Assembly (NCBI RefSeq): GCF_030167925.1
Contig: NZ_JASKUT010000002.1
Coordinates: 1,922,001-1,986,000 of the forward strand
From: Paenibacillus silviterrae
Lineage (GTDB): Bacteria > Bacillota > Bacilli > Paenibacillales > NBRC-103111
Reading direction: 5' to 3'
Length of the DNA: 64,000 nt
In this document: positions 24,382-34,100 of the stretch, in pieces
Layout: every line of letters starts with the position of its first letter
Position numbering within the stretch: the first letter of the stretch is position 1
The notes under the pieces: model-generated
Seen by the model: only the letters and a program-made list of their open reading frames with translations
Told to the model about the DNA's origin: nothing
Databases searched by the model: none
Made by a program: the position numbers and the translations under genes

Positions 24382-25023
24382 TTACCCAAGCACGAGATCG
24401 CCGAAATCGCAGCTGCGGTGAAAATCCGGCCTATCCGATGTGACAGGGCTCCAGCTCCCGTAATGGGGAAGCGGCGTTTCATCCCCGCATTTGTAGAGAT
24501 TTCCCCGCAGCCTGTGGCCGGGCTTCGCCTGAAACGAAGGGTACAGCGTTTGAAGCCAAGCGAAAGGTATCGAGAGAGAGACAAGCCAATAATCGCGTCC
24601 ATCGATCGGATCCTTGCATTCGGTCATGGTGCGAATTCGGAATGCATCCGGCTCAGGCTCCTCCAGAAATATACGATCGTGGCGGTCCTCCCCCAGCTTC
24701 AAGAGCAAGGTTCCGGCGGCGTTCAGCTCGAAGTTGACATACCGGGGATCGCTGTCCGGGAGCGGCTGAACGAAAAATTCCACACAGCTGTCCTTGCATA
24801 CGGGCTCGTTCGGCGTATAGTAGCTAACCTTGGGCATAGACTCATAGACGCGAAATTGCAGATGCAATCGCTCGGAGGTATACGCAATAGCGGCCTTCAC
24901 CTCGGGGGCATATCCGTTATCGAGCCATTGATAGTGACTGACGGACAGCTCACTCACATTGTCCCACAAGATACCCTCAGTGGAATCATCGAAACGTTGA
25001 ATTGGATAATGACAGCTTTCCAT
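24382..25023 (-). CDS. CBM9-like carbohydrate-binding protein, no signal peptide
   Basis: Beta-sandwich protein of 213 residues resembling family 9 carbohydrate-binding modules as found in free-standing form. Typical segments are LHLQFRVYESMPKVSYY, CVEFFVQP (strand with the calcium/ligand acidic residues), RYVNFELNAAGTLLL and GRDYWLVSLSIPFAWL. No signal peptide is present, so unlike CBM9 of xylanases it would act in the cytoplasm. I start at ATG 25023, nine bases behind AGAGAGGG; the TTG at 25032 lies against that site. It lies downstream of the AraC regulator on the same strand, 56 bases apart, and convergent to nagA. Its exact job in the locus is unknown. Confidence 0.82.
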   Translation of the reverse strand: MESCHYPIQRFDDSTEGILWDNVSELSVSHYQWLDNGYAPEVKAAIAYTSERLHLQFRVYESMPKVSYYTPNEPVCKDSCVEFFVQPLPDSDPRYVNFELNAAGTLLLKLGEDRHDRIFLEEPEPDAFRIRTMTECKDPIDGRDYWLVSLSIPFAWLQTLYPSFQAKPGHRLRGNLYKCGDETPLPHYGSWSPVTSDRPDFHRSCDFGDLVLG

Positions 25024-25079
25024 GCCAAACAACCCTCTCTCCAGACCCCCACCCCAGCGGCAAGGGTCATTTTTTCAAT

Positions 25080-27338
25080 TCAAGAAGCCCCATACTTCTT
25101 CCTGTACTCGCCCGGCGTCATACCGGAATACCGCTTGAACATGCGGATGAACGAATTGACGTTCTGATACCCTACTCTGGCGGCCACCTCATGAATTTTC
25201 AAATCCAAATTGTGCAGCTGCTCCTTCGCCCGCTGCATACGCAGACCGTTCAAATAATCGCTGAAGTTGGTGCCTGTCTTTTCCTTAAAATAAGTGGATA
25301 AGTAACCAGGCGTTATGTTCAGCTTATCGGCCATAATGTCCAGCGTGATGTCCTGATCGAGATGGTGATCCAGGTAGTCGATAACGAAGCTGGTCATCGG
25401 ATCCTTCTCCGCCGTCTTCTCCAGCACCTTGCTCAACATCGGAGACAGCTGCTGCTGAAACCACTGCTCGTATTGCTCCAGGCTGTAGAAGCTGTTGAGC
25501 GGTTCCAATAACGGCAGAGCCGTGTCGCTTTGCTCCTGGTGAAGATTCAGCTTCATCGCCGATTTATTCAGCAGATGGGTGATCTCCTTGGCAAGCTGCT
25601 TGAACTCCACCACTGTGGCCTCTTTCTTATAAAGCGCCTGCAGCTGCTTACGAATCCATTCCATCACGGATTCCTCGCTGCCCGACATGAATCGGGTGTG
25701 GAATTCCTCTTCCTCCAGCACGGTGAAATGAACCGTGGATGCGGGAGCTTTGGGCGTCCGGATGATCTGGGTCAAATCGTTCAAGGTGCGCTGCTGCAGC
25801 ATGGAAGAGGCGATATTATAAGCCGACAGGAGCTCCGTTGATGTGGAATACACTGGACTGACGGAGACCGTCACGAACAACAGATCCCGATCCAATGCGA
25901 ACACCTGCCGAAGCTGCTCGAGCGTTTGGTCAATCTCTGCCTCCTCCGGGTTGAAGATTAAGGATAACACGGTATCCTTCTCCATCTGGAAGGTGAGAGG
26001 ATCCTTGAACACTTGAAGGAGGGAGCTGGCAATATATTCGCGGACAAAATAGAGCGCCTTCTCGAGCTCCGTATCCAGCTCGGCGAAGCTTTCCTTAAAC
26101 GTGACCTGATACATCACAAGCACGAAGGGCGTATCGGCGGCTACCATATCCGTCAGCTCGGCCAAGTTCATATGGATGCTTCTCAGCTTGTTGGTGTAGG
26201 CGTAATAACGAAGCAGCGACTTCTTCTTATCCAGATCCTCCGTCATTTGGTCGTTCGTCTTCAGGATGCTGCTGACCTTCTCGCTGATGAGGTCAAACTC
26301 CCGTACCTGGCCTTGCAGCGGCAGGGAGGAGCCCCGCTTCTGCATGGCATCCATAATCATCTGGACCGGACTGTTCAGGCGGAACGTGAAGAACAAGGAG
26401 GTCACCACGCTCAGAGCGATGGTAATCACAAGCAGCGTAAGGAAGATCAGATTCAGCTTGATGAGTTGGTTCGAGATCGTTTGGATCGGAACGACGCTGA
26501 CGTAGGTCAAGCCGGTGTCCTGTCCTTTTTTGTAAAAATAATAATGCTGATCCCGGCTGAAATGTCCCTCCGCACCCTGAAAGGCTTCCGTGGTAGTCAG
26601 GCTGCTTTCCGGCCTGGATGAATAGATCGCCGTGCCGTCCTCACCCAGAATCGTAAAGTCCGTGTCCGTAGCGTAGTGATACGACTGGAACATCTTGTCC
26701 GGCTGCAGCATGACGATGAAATACATGTCCTTCAAGGGCATGAACTTGATGATGGCCGGAAGCAGCCTGCCCTTGTTTTTCTCTACATGAGCCGACGTCT
26801 CCACGAATTCTGCGGCGGGGAGCAGCTTAAACATGGCCGGATCCTCGAACTGCCGTTTCCAGAAGTCCGCCGAATAAGCGGGGCTCGCATAATAACGGGT
26901 AAACAGCCGCTCCGCCTCGCTTGTACCTTCCTTCTCCAGCACATACCCATCATTGCGGAAGTGGAGCAAAATATTGTCCATGGACATGAACGGGTTGGCG
27001 ATCAGCAGCTTGATGTCCGCAATCACGCTTTCCATCCGATCGTAGCCGTTAAACTGCTTCACATTCCTCAGCAAATTCAGATTGGCCATCCACTTGTCGT
27101 CGCGGCTAAGGCCGATAATCATTTCCCGCATCAGCCGAAAATGATTCTCATACCGCACCACCGTGCTGTTCAGGTTCAGCTCGTTATATTTGATGATTTC
27201 CGAATGAATCTTGGATTTTAAATAAAGAAAGGAAGTGAAATTGAAGGCGGCCAGCAGCACGATCACAACAAGAAAGCTGCTCATCAGCTTGGCAAATAAC
27301 GAAGGTGTGTTCCCTTTGAAGCCTTTCCAACCCGGCAT
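25080..27338 (-). CDS. Membrane-bound AraC-family regulator (YesN/CACHE type)
   Basis: Transmembrane transcription regulator of 752 residues. The first membrane helix is at about 17-38, then an extracellular sensor region of about 250 residues, a second helix (about 290-315, LIFLTLLVITIALSVVTSLFF) and a short HAMP-like linker. A long cytoplasmic region follows, then a C-terminal AraC DNA-binding domain (about 650-752) with two helix-turn-helices: LDIMADKLNITPGYLSTYFK and IHEVAARVGYQNVNSFIRMF. Proteins of this build in Paenibacillaceae sit beside LplB/YtcP-type sugar transporters and switch them on when an extracellular sugar is sensed. It is divergent from the permease operon at 27603, so it most likely controls that operon. 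GGGGG precedes the ATG. Confidence 0.94.
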   Translation of the reverse strand: MPGWKGFKGNTPSLFAKLMSSFLVVIVLLAAFNFTSFLYLKSKIHSEIIKYNELNLNSTVVRYENHFRLMREMIIGLSRDDKWMANLNLLRNVKQFNGYDRMESVIADIKLLIANPFMSMDNILLHFRNDGYVLEKEGTSEAERLFTRYYASPAYSADFWKRQFEDPAMFKLLPAAEFVETSAHVEKNKGRLLPAIIKFMPLKDMYFIVMLQPDKMFQSYHYATDTDFTILGEDGTAIYSSRPESSLTTTEAFQGAEGHFSRDQHYYFYKKGQDTGLTYVSVVPIQTISNQLIKLNLIFLTLLVITIALSVVTSLFFTFRLNSPVQMIMDAMQKRGSSLPLQGQVREFDLISEKVSSILKTNDQMTEDLDKKKSLLRYYAYTNKLRSIHMNLAELTDMVAADTPFVLVMYQVTFKESFAELDTELEKALYFVREYIASSLLQVFKDPLTFQMEKDTVLSLIFNPEEAEIDQTLEQLRQVFALDRDLLFVTVSVSPVYSTSTELLSAYNIASSMLQQRTLNDLTQIIRTPKAPASTVHFTVLEEEEFHTRFMSGSEESVMEWIRKQLQALYKKEATVVEFKQLAKEITHLLNKSAMKLNLHQEQSDTALPLLEPLNSFYSLEQYEQWFQQQLSPMLSKVLEKTAEKDPMTSFVIDYLDHHLDQDITLDIMADKLNITPGYLSTYFKEKTGTNFSDYLNGLRMQRAKEQLHNLDLKIHEVAARVGYQNVNSFIRMFKRYSGMTPGEYRKKYGAS

Positions 27339-27516
27339 GTGTTAGCCCCCATTTCTTCATAGTATATCGCCAAGGTGAACTACTTCTATCTTAAGAGAGC
27401 GGCGGAGACGGTCACAATATTCATTTCTTCGTAAACATACACAGTTTCATTGTTCATCCGATAAAATGCGGATTGCCCGGTAAACGTGGCGATTTATCGG
27501 GAGCCGGACACCTGCT

Positions 27517-27522
27517 TATAAT
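27517..27522 (+). promoter_or_regulatory. Candidate -10 element of the transporter operon
   Basis: TATAAT with an A/T-rich poor -35 (TTATCG, 27494-27499), 81 bases before the permease start. A weak -35 would fit dependence on the divergent AraC-type activator. Confidence 0.45.
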
Positions 27523-27602
27523 GACGATATCAAGGCTCCGCGAACGAAAGGCATGCCTCGGTCAATGAGCACAATTAACTCGCGAACATGAGGAGAAATG
27601 TT

Positions 27603-28583
27603 ATGGTCCAGCAAACTAACCGTTCCATGAATCCGATGCTGCAGTCGCTGTCATCGACGCCCCACAAGGTTAGGAAGGCTTCATCCTGGCGTAAGACGTG
27701 GAACCAAAGCAAGTATTTATGGCTGCTCGTGCTGCCCTGTCTGCTGTATTACTTGGTGTTCCGCTATGCTCCGATGTTCGGGCTGGTCATTACGTTTAAG
27801 AATTTCAATTTATTTAAGGGCATTTGGGCCAGTGAATGGGTAGGGTTCAAATATTACATCATGTTTTTTCAAAATCCCGACTTCTGGATCCTGATGCGCA
27901 ACACGTTCCTGCTCGGTGCCTACAAGCTGCTCTTCGGTTTTCCGGCGCCGATCATCCTGGCCCTGCTGCTGAACGAGCTGAAGCATGTGCTGTTCAAGCG
28001 CTTCGTCCAGACGGTCAGCTACCTGCCGCACTTTATTTCCAACGTTATCGTAGCCAGCATGGTGATCATGTTCCTGTCTCCGTCCGGAGGCCTGATCAAT
28101 CAGATCCTGCAGAGCCTCGGGATTACGCCCATTAACTTTATGATGCAGCCCGGCTGGTTCCGTACCATCTATGTCATATCGGATATTTGGCAGCAGATCG
28201 GCTGGGAATCGATCATCTACTTGGCTGCGCTTACGGCGGTCGATCCGCAGCTGTACGAAGCGGCCAGCATCGACGGCGCGAACCGGTGGAGGAAGCTGTG
28301 GCACGTGACGCTGCCCGGGATCGCCTCTACCATCGTAATCATTTTCATTATGAACGTCGGCAAGGTGCTGGAAATCGGCTTCGAGAAGGTATTCCTTATA
28401 TACAATCCGGCTGTATATGAGACGGCGGACATCATCAGCACCTATGTGTACCGGGTAGGGCTGGAGCAGGGCAATTTCAGCTACGGGGCCTCAATAGATC
28501 TGTTCATGGGTATTATCAGTCTGATCTTTATTTACACAGCGAATTACATCAGCCGCAAGGTCGGGGAAAACAGTTTATGGTAA
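27603..28583 (+). CDS. Sugar ABC transporter permease (LplB type)
   Basis: Inner-membrane permease of 326 residues with about six helices. The family EAA loop is visible as LYEAASIDGANRWRKLWHVTLPGI. The start of the protein (WLLVLPCLLYYLVFRYAPMFGLVITFKNF) is characteristic of LplB permeases that import oligosaccharides. I start at ATG 27603 behind AGGAGA; the earlier ATG at 27588 precedes that site. It forms a pair with the next gene 16 bases on. No ATPase gene is in the operon, as usual for this type, which borrows an MsmX-like ATPase. Confidence 0.94.
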   Translation: MVQQTNRSMNPMLQSLSSTPHKVRKASSWRKTWNQSKYLWLLVLPCLLYYLVFRYAPMFGLVITFKNFNLFKGIWASEWVGFKYYIMFFQNPDFWILMRNTFLLGAYKLLFGFPAPIILALLLNELKHVLFKRFVQTVSYLPHFISNVIVASMVIMFLSPSGGLINQILQSLGITPINFMMQPGWFRTIYVISDIWQQIGWESIIYLAALTAVDPQLYEAASIDGANRWRKLWHVTLPGIASTIVIIFIMNVGKVLEIGFEKVFLIYNPAVYETADIISTYVYRVGLEQGNFSYGASIDLFMGIISLIFIYTANYISRKVGENSLW

Positions 28584-28599
28584 AGGTGGAGCAACCGGT

Positions 28600-29466
28600 A
28601 TGAAACCCAAATTCAGTCTTTTCGGCTTATGCAATGTGCTTATCATGCTCTTAGTCATTGTAGTTACGTTGTACCCGTTTGTCTACATGCTGGCTGTCTC
28701 CTTAAGCGAAGATATTTATGTTCTGAAGGGAGAAGTCACGCTCTGGCCAAAGGGCTTTAACCTGAAGATGTATGAGCTGGTGTTCCAGGATCCGAAGATT
28801 TGGCTCGCCTACAAAAACACTCTGATCTACGTGGTGCTGGGCACGGCCGTCGCCCTCATCATTACCGCCATGGGGGGCTACGCCTTATCCCGTAAGGATA
28901 TGAAGTTCCATAAATCCATGACGTTGCTGATCGTGTTCACGATGTTCTTCAGCGGCGGTATGATCCCTACGTTTCTGGTCGTTCGGTCCCTGGGGCTGAT
29001 CGATACGATATGGGGAATGGTGCTGCCGGGGGCGGTCAATACGTGGAACCTGATCATTATGCGTACCTTCTTCAGCGGCATGCCGAAGGAAGTGGAGGAA
29101 TCCGGGCGATTGGACGGCTTGAACGATATCGGGATTTTCTTCCGGCTCGTCCTGCCTTTATCTAAGGCCGTCATCGCTACCATCGCCTTGTTCTACGCTG
29201 TAGGGCTCTGGAACAACTTTATGTTCCCGCTGTTATATTTACGCGATCCGAACCTGTTCCCGCTGCAAGTGCTTCTGCGAAATCTGGTGCTTGCCGGGAA
29301 TGTGGCGTCAGGCGACGTTACCCGAATTGGAGGTGATAGCCTGATTGTGGAGGACTCGCTGAAGTTTGCGACCATCATGGTATCCACACTGCCGATTCTC
29401 TTAGTATATCCTTTCATCCAGAAGTACTTCGTCAAGGGGGTCATGATCGGCGCGGTGAAAGGGTAA
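28600..29466 (+). CDS. Sugar ABC transporter permease (YtcP type)
   Basis: Second permease, 288 residues, with five to six helices and the EAA loop PKEVEESGRLDGLNDIGIFF. The N-terminus (VTLYPFVYMLAVSLSEDIYVLKGEVTLWPKGFN, 20-residue core VTLYPFVYMLAVSLSEDIYV) is typical of the carbohydrate-permease partner of LplB. The ribosome site AAAGGTGG precedes ATG 28600. The stop codon ends at 29466, 62 bases before the binding-protein start. Confidence 0.94.
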   Translation: MKPKFSLFGLCNVLIMLLVIVVTLYPFVYMLAVSLSEDIYVLKGEVTLWPKGFNLKMYELVFQDPKIWLAYKNTLIYVVLGTAVALIITAMGGYALSRKDMKFHKSMTLLIVFTMFFSGGMIPTFLVVRSLGLIDTIWGMVLPGAVNTWNLIIMRTFFSGMPKEVEESGRLDGLNDIGIFFRLVLPLSKAVIATIALFYAVGLWNNFMFPLLYLRDPNLFPLQVLLRNLVLAGNVASGDVTRIGGDSLIVEDSLKFATIMVSTLPILLVYPFIQKYFVKGVMIGAVKG

Positions 29467-29528
29467 TGGGCAAGGCGAAGGCTATGCGTTATAGTAAGGA
29501 AAACTACGTGGACAGAGGAGAATACTCA

Positions 29529-31088
29529 ATGAAAAAGATGGGACTTATGATGTGCGGGCTGCTCTTGTCCGCAAGCACATTGACCGCCTGCTCCGGCGGA
29601 AGCAATCAGCCGAGCGGCACCGGTACGAATCCGGGAAATACGGGGAATACGCCTGCTGCAGGCATTCAAAAGAAAACCTTCAAGGCCTTGCTGGACAGCA
29701 ATGCTACGTTCCCTTACAGCAAGGACTGGCCGATCTGGAAATGGATCGAGGAGAAGACAGGCGTGACACTCGAGGTACAGACGCCTTCCGGGAAGCTCAG
29801 CGACACCATCAATCTGGTTGTCGCCTCGAATAATATGCCGGATTTGATCTACATGCCGAACCGGGCATCCTCGAACAAGTTCGGACAGCAGGGCGCTCTT
29901 GTCAACGTATTGGAGCATTTGGATGTCATGCCGAATCTTCAGGCGTGGATGAAGAAGTATCCTGAGGAAGCAAAGGCGGCCATTGCAGCAGACGGTAAAA
30001 TGTACATGCTGCCGAATCAAGGCTTCGGGGAAACGAACCGGATGATCTGGCTGTACCGCGAGGATGTATTCCGCAAGCACGGGCTCACGGCGCCGAAAAC
30101 GTATGACGAGCTTTATACCGTGGCCAAGAAGCTGAAGGAGCAGTATCCGGACAGTTATCCGATCTCGATGCGCTTCGGCCAAATTCCGGATGAGATGTAC
30201 GCAAACCTGACCTCGAATTTCCACACAGGGGACAATGCTTACTACGATTTCGAGTCCAAGAGTTGGAAATTCGGCCCGACCGACGAAAATTACAAGGCGA
30301 TGCTGAGCATGTGGAACAAGTTCTATAAAGACGGGCTGATCCCGCCGGACTTCCTGACGATTCAGACGAAGCAATGGCAGGATATGATGTCAAACGGCAA
30401 ATCCTTTATTACGATCGACTACATCAGCCGCGTGGATTTCTTCAACAATGCCATGAAGAAGGATAACCCGGAATACAATATTCAGTTCATGGCGCCACCG
30501 GCCGGGGTAGCGGGCATGAAGCAGCAAAATCCGTATTTCCACTACCTTGAGGGCGGCTTGACGGTTACTTCCACCTCCAAGAATGTGAAGGACATTATGA
30601 AGTACATGGATTTCTTCTACTCGGAGGAAGGCAAGACGCTGGCCAGCTGGGGAAAAGAGGGTGAAGCGCATGTCGTTCAGAACGGGCAGAAGCAATTCAA
30701 GCCTGAATATACGGATGTAACCGAAATGCGGAAGCAAACGGGGCTGCAGACGAGCGGTGCGTATACTTGGATTGATTTTGGCGCTCACCTGTCGCTGTTC
30801 TCCAAAGACCTTCGCAGCGCCTACCAGGAGGCAACCAAATACGACCCGCCTGCTATGCAGCCGAAGCCGGCCTTTACGGAGGCGGAGAACGAGGTGCTGT
30901 CGGTGACCGGGCAGGCGATTAAGAAAAACCGTGACGAGAACTTCGCCAAGTTCGTGTTAGGCAACCGCAGCCTGAGCGAATGGGATAAATATGTGAAGGA
31001 AATCGAAGCCTTGGGTGTACCCAAGCTGTTGGATACGTATCGGGCGGCCCATAAGCGTGTAGAAACGATTGAGCTAAAAGCGAAATAA
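29529..31088 (+). CDS. Extracellular sugar-binding lipoprotein of the ABC importer
   Basis: Solute-binding lipoprotein of 519 residues. The signal peptide ends in the lipobox LTAC (Cys about residue 21), followed by a Ser/Gly/Asn/Thr-rich tether (SGGSNQPSGTGTNPGNTGNT). The rest is a type-I periplasmic-binding fold like LplA (KDWPIWKWIEEKTGVTLE, NLVVASNNMPDLIYM, WLYREDVFRKHGLTAPKTYD). The start is ATG 29529 behind AGAGGAG; the frame's earlier ATG at 29466 overlaps the permease stop and has no site. It is the capture subunit of the importer and, judged from the locus, is expected to bind amino-sugar oligosaccharides. This specificity is inference. Confidence 0.94.
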   Translation: MKKMGLMMCGLLLSASTLTACSGGSNQPSGTGTNPGNTGNTPAAGIQKKTFKALLDSNATFPYSKDWPIWKWIEEKTGVTLEVQTPSGKLSDTINLVVASNNMPDLIYMPNRASSNKFGQQGALVNVLEHLDVMPNLQAWMKKYPEEAKAAIAADGKMYMLPNQGFGETNRMIWLYREDVFRKHGLTAPKTYDELYTVAKKLKEQYPDSYPISMRFGQIPDEMYANLTSNFHTGDNAYYDFESKSWKFGPTDENYKAMLSMWNKFYKDGLIPPDFLTIQTKQWQDMMSNGKSFITIDYISRVDFFNNAMKKDNPEYNIQFMAPPAGVAGMKQQNPYFHYLEGGLTVTSTSKNVKDIMKYMDFFYSEEGKTLASWGKEGEAHVVQNGQKQFKPEYTDVTEMRKQTGLQTSGAYTWIDFGAHLSLFSKDLRSAYQEATKYDPPAMQPKPAFTEAENEVLSVTGQAIKKNRDENFAKFVLGNRSLSEWDKYVKEIEALGVPKLLDTYRAAHKRVETIELKAK

Positions 31089-31098
31089 CCTCCCAAGC

Positions 31099-31142
31099 CG
31101 GATGCTGCTTAAGAAAGGCTAATGCCCATTAAGCAGCATCCG
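31099..31142 (+). terminator. Strong intra-operon hairpin after the binding protein
   Basis: Perfect 14-bp stem CGGATGCTGCTTAA/TTAAGCAGCATCCG (31099-31112 with 31129-31142), 16-base loop, no clear T-run. Hairpins here often stabilise binding-protein mRNA or reduce read-through to large genes behind. Confidence 0.7.
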
Positions 31143-31145
31143 ATG

Positions 31146-31169
31146 TTTCACGCTGTGAAAATGCTTACA
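31146..31169 (+). promoter_or_regulatory. Inverted repeat and cre-like site before the giant surface-protein gene
   Basis: TTTCAC-GCT-GTGAAA (31146-31160) is a perfect palindrome. Overlapping it, TGAAAATGCTTACA (31156-31169) fits the CcpA cre consensus TGWAANCGNTNWCA at 13 of 14 positions. It ends two bases before the ribosome site of the giant gene. A carbon-repression role is inferred only. Confidence 0.4.
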
Positions 31170-31186
31170 TAAGGGGTGTGAACGGT

Positions 31187-34100
31187 TTGTATTGGCCCAT
31201 TAGACGAAGTTATCCGGCTTGGCTGCTGGGTGTGCTGCTGCTTGTGATCCTTAACTCGGGGATCGCCAGTCAGGCTCATGCCGAGCTCAGCGCATCCGTT
31301 ACGATCGACTCTCCCGCCGATGGCGCCGTGCTGAACGGCGGCATCACCCGCTTATCCGGTACGTACGAAAATTCGTACGAAATCAAGCTTTTTATTAATG
31401 GAGAGAAGCAGGTAGATGTTGTGATGAACGACCCGGACGGCAACGACTCCGGGACATGGCACTATGATTTGGACGGGAGCTCTTACAATGGCGCCTTGCA
31501 GATTACGGCGAGAGGCCTCGCCATAGACACGCGTTACGGGGTATGGAGCCCGACGCTGCAGCTGACGGTAAATAATCCGGCAGGCAGTCTGCCCTCCGTC
31601 ATCATTCAAAGCCCGGGTGACGGCACGTCCGTTAATGGTATTGTGCCCGTCCGGATCACAGCCGCCGGAAACCAAACGATCCAAGCGGTTCAGGTGCGCA
31701 TCAACCATGGCTCCTGGCTGAACGCCTCATGGGACGGCACCGCCTATGTTTATGAATGGGATACCGCAGGTCTTGGGGACCGGACGATGAGCATCGAGGC
31801 CAAGGCAACCGATACGGCGGGCAGAACAGGCTTCAGCAGCACGACGTATGCCAAGGCGGGTCTTGGCACGAATGAGCCGGTTACGCTGCCTATGCAGGAC
31901 CGCGCGATGTGGATCTGGGAGTCGGAGACCTATAAGCTGCTGCTGAATCCGAACTCGCGGCTTGTGCTGGATGCGCTGGCTAAGGATACCGACACCTTCA
32001 ACTCGGATCCGATTACCACGTTATACTTGGCGGTCGGTCCTTACGGCGGGATGGACATTCTGGAGGATGATCCCGGCAAGCTGAGGGACTTCGTCGCATG
32101 GGCCCATCAGCAGGGCTATCAGGTTCATGCCTGCATCGCCGGGGGCACCTCTCCTCCTTATATGGGGGCCTACGCCGCTTACCATGACAAAGCGATTCGC
32201 GAAATCGAGCGGATTATCAACTACAATTTGTTCGCCGCGGAGCAGGAACGGTTCGACGGTGTCAATGTCGATATCGAGCCTTATATCTCCCAGGACTTCA
32301 AGACGCAATATCCGTCCCTGCAGGTTCAATATTTGGACGGCTTGAAGAAAATGATCGACCGGATTCGGGTGGCGGGCATTTCTTTGCCTTTCGGTCCGGC
32401 CATTCCGAAGTGGTACGATTCCTCCCCGACGGCCGAGAGCATCACATGGAATGGAAGCACGAAGTGGTTGTCCGAGCACATCCAGGACATTAGCGACTAC
32501 ATTTCCATCATGGACTACCGGGACAGCGCCGACGGAACGGCCGGCATCATCGCCGGTGCGCAGGGCGAAATCGACTATGCCCGGGCGATCGGCAAGCCCC
32601 GCTCCGTGGTGATCGGCGTAGAGACGAAGGATATCGCGAACAGCGGAGATCCGGAGACGATCACGTTCAACGAAGAAGGCCGTACGTTCATGGAGGCGGA
32701 GCTCGATAAGGTGTATGCCGCTTTCCGCGCTGACGCTTCCTTCGGCGGGATCGCCATGCACCATTACGACGATATCCGCAAATTCCCCTCCTATTGGGGA
32801 GAGGGAGGCGTCTTTTGGCAGCCCCCGGCCGATACCGAGCCGCCGGGCCCTGTAAGCCAGCCTCCAACGGCTGCCGCGCTGGATTTCCAGCAAGTCAGGA
32901 TCAGCTTCGGCATGGCCATGGATAACTATGAGGTGGACCGGTACGTTGTGTACCGGGGGACTACGAGCGGCTTTACGCCCGGTGCGGGGAACGTAGCGGG
33001 TCTAGCCCGATCGCTGTCGTTCGTCGATACGGGACTCCTTCCGAATACGACGTACTACTACAAGGTGGCCGCCATGGATATGAAAGGAAACATCGGTCCC
33101 GTTTCCGCCGCCGCTTCCGCGACAACCGGCAGCACCGCGCTGAAGCCGATGATACTGACAGGCATGAAGGTGAGCCAAGGCTCCGGTAACGCGTCCGTCA
33201 GGATGCAGGCGATCGATAAGCAAACGGGACAGCCGATTGCCGGGGCCCAGGTGGAGGGACGGTTCCATTATGCCGGCGGCACCTATCATGGCGCTGTTAC
33301 CGATGCGAGCGGCTGGGTGACGTTCGGGTCGGAATCCATTCCGGCCGGACACCAGGTAGGGTTTGAGCCACGGAGGGTGAACGCGAACGGCTATTATTGG
33401 GCACAGGCATACGATCAGCCTCATATGACCGCTTTGTACCCAAGGGTAGGCCTGAATGGCTTAACCGTAAGCGTCGGAACACTGCAGCCCGCATTCTCAA
33501 ATCGGCAAACGAGCTATACTTTGCAGGTTCCGTCACAGGCAACCTCCTTGCAGCTGACACCGACGGCCTCAACGGCCGAGAGCCTAATTACTGTGAATGG
33601 CGCTGTAGTATCAAGCGGTGGCAGTTCTCCGGCTATCTCGCTGCAGGAGGGGGAAACGACGGTCTCGATTCTCGTAGCCGGGCGCAAGGGTGAGACGGAT
33701 GTGTATACGGTGAAGGTGGTACGCTCCACACAGGTGGATAACGTTTTTGCCCCGGCCGCCGATACTTACGTGTACCAGAATGATCCGACAGCGAATTACG
33801 GCAGCGCCACAATGCTGGAGGTAATCGACATCCCATCCACCCTCGGTGGAGGAGACCGGATGGCTTACATGAAATTCGACCTCACGGCTTTTACCGAGCC
33901 GGTACAGTCAGCGAAGCTGAGCTTCTATGTCCATGAGGCGAGCACGCTTCCGACGGACGTGTCCATTTACAGCATGGAGGGTGACAACTGGGAGGAAGGC
34001 TCCATGAACTGGAACAACCGGATCAACTCTTCTCCCGTCAAGCTGGGGCAAGTAACGTTTGCCGCCCCCGGGTGGTACAGCTTTGACGTTACGGCCTTCG

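Noticed and set aside
31178..31186. GTG 31178 as start of the giant protein
   Set aside because: Only one base separates it from the AAGGGG site. TTG 31187 has a ten-base spacing and keeps the signal peptide.
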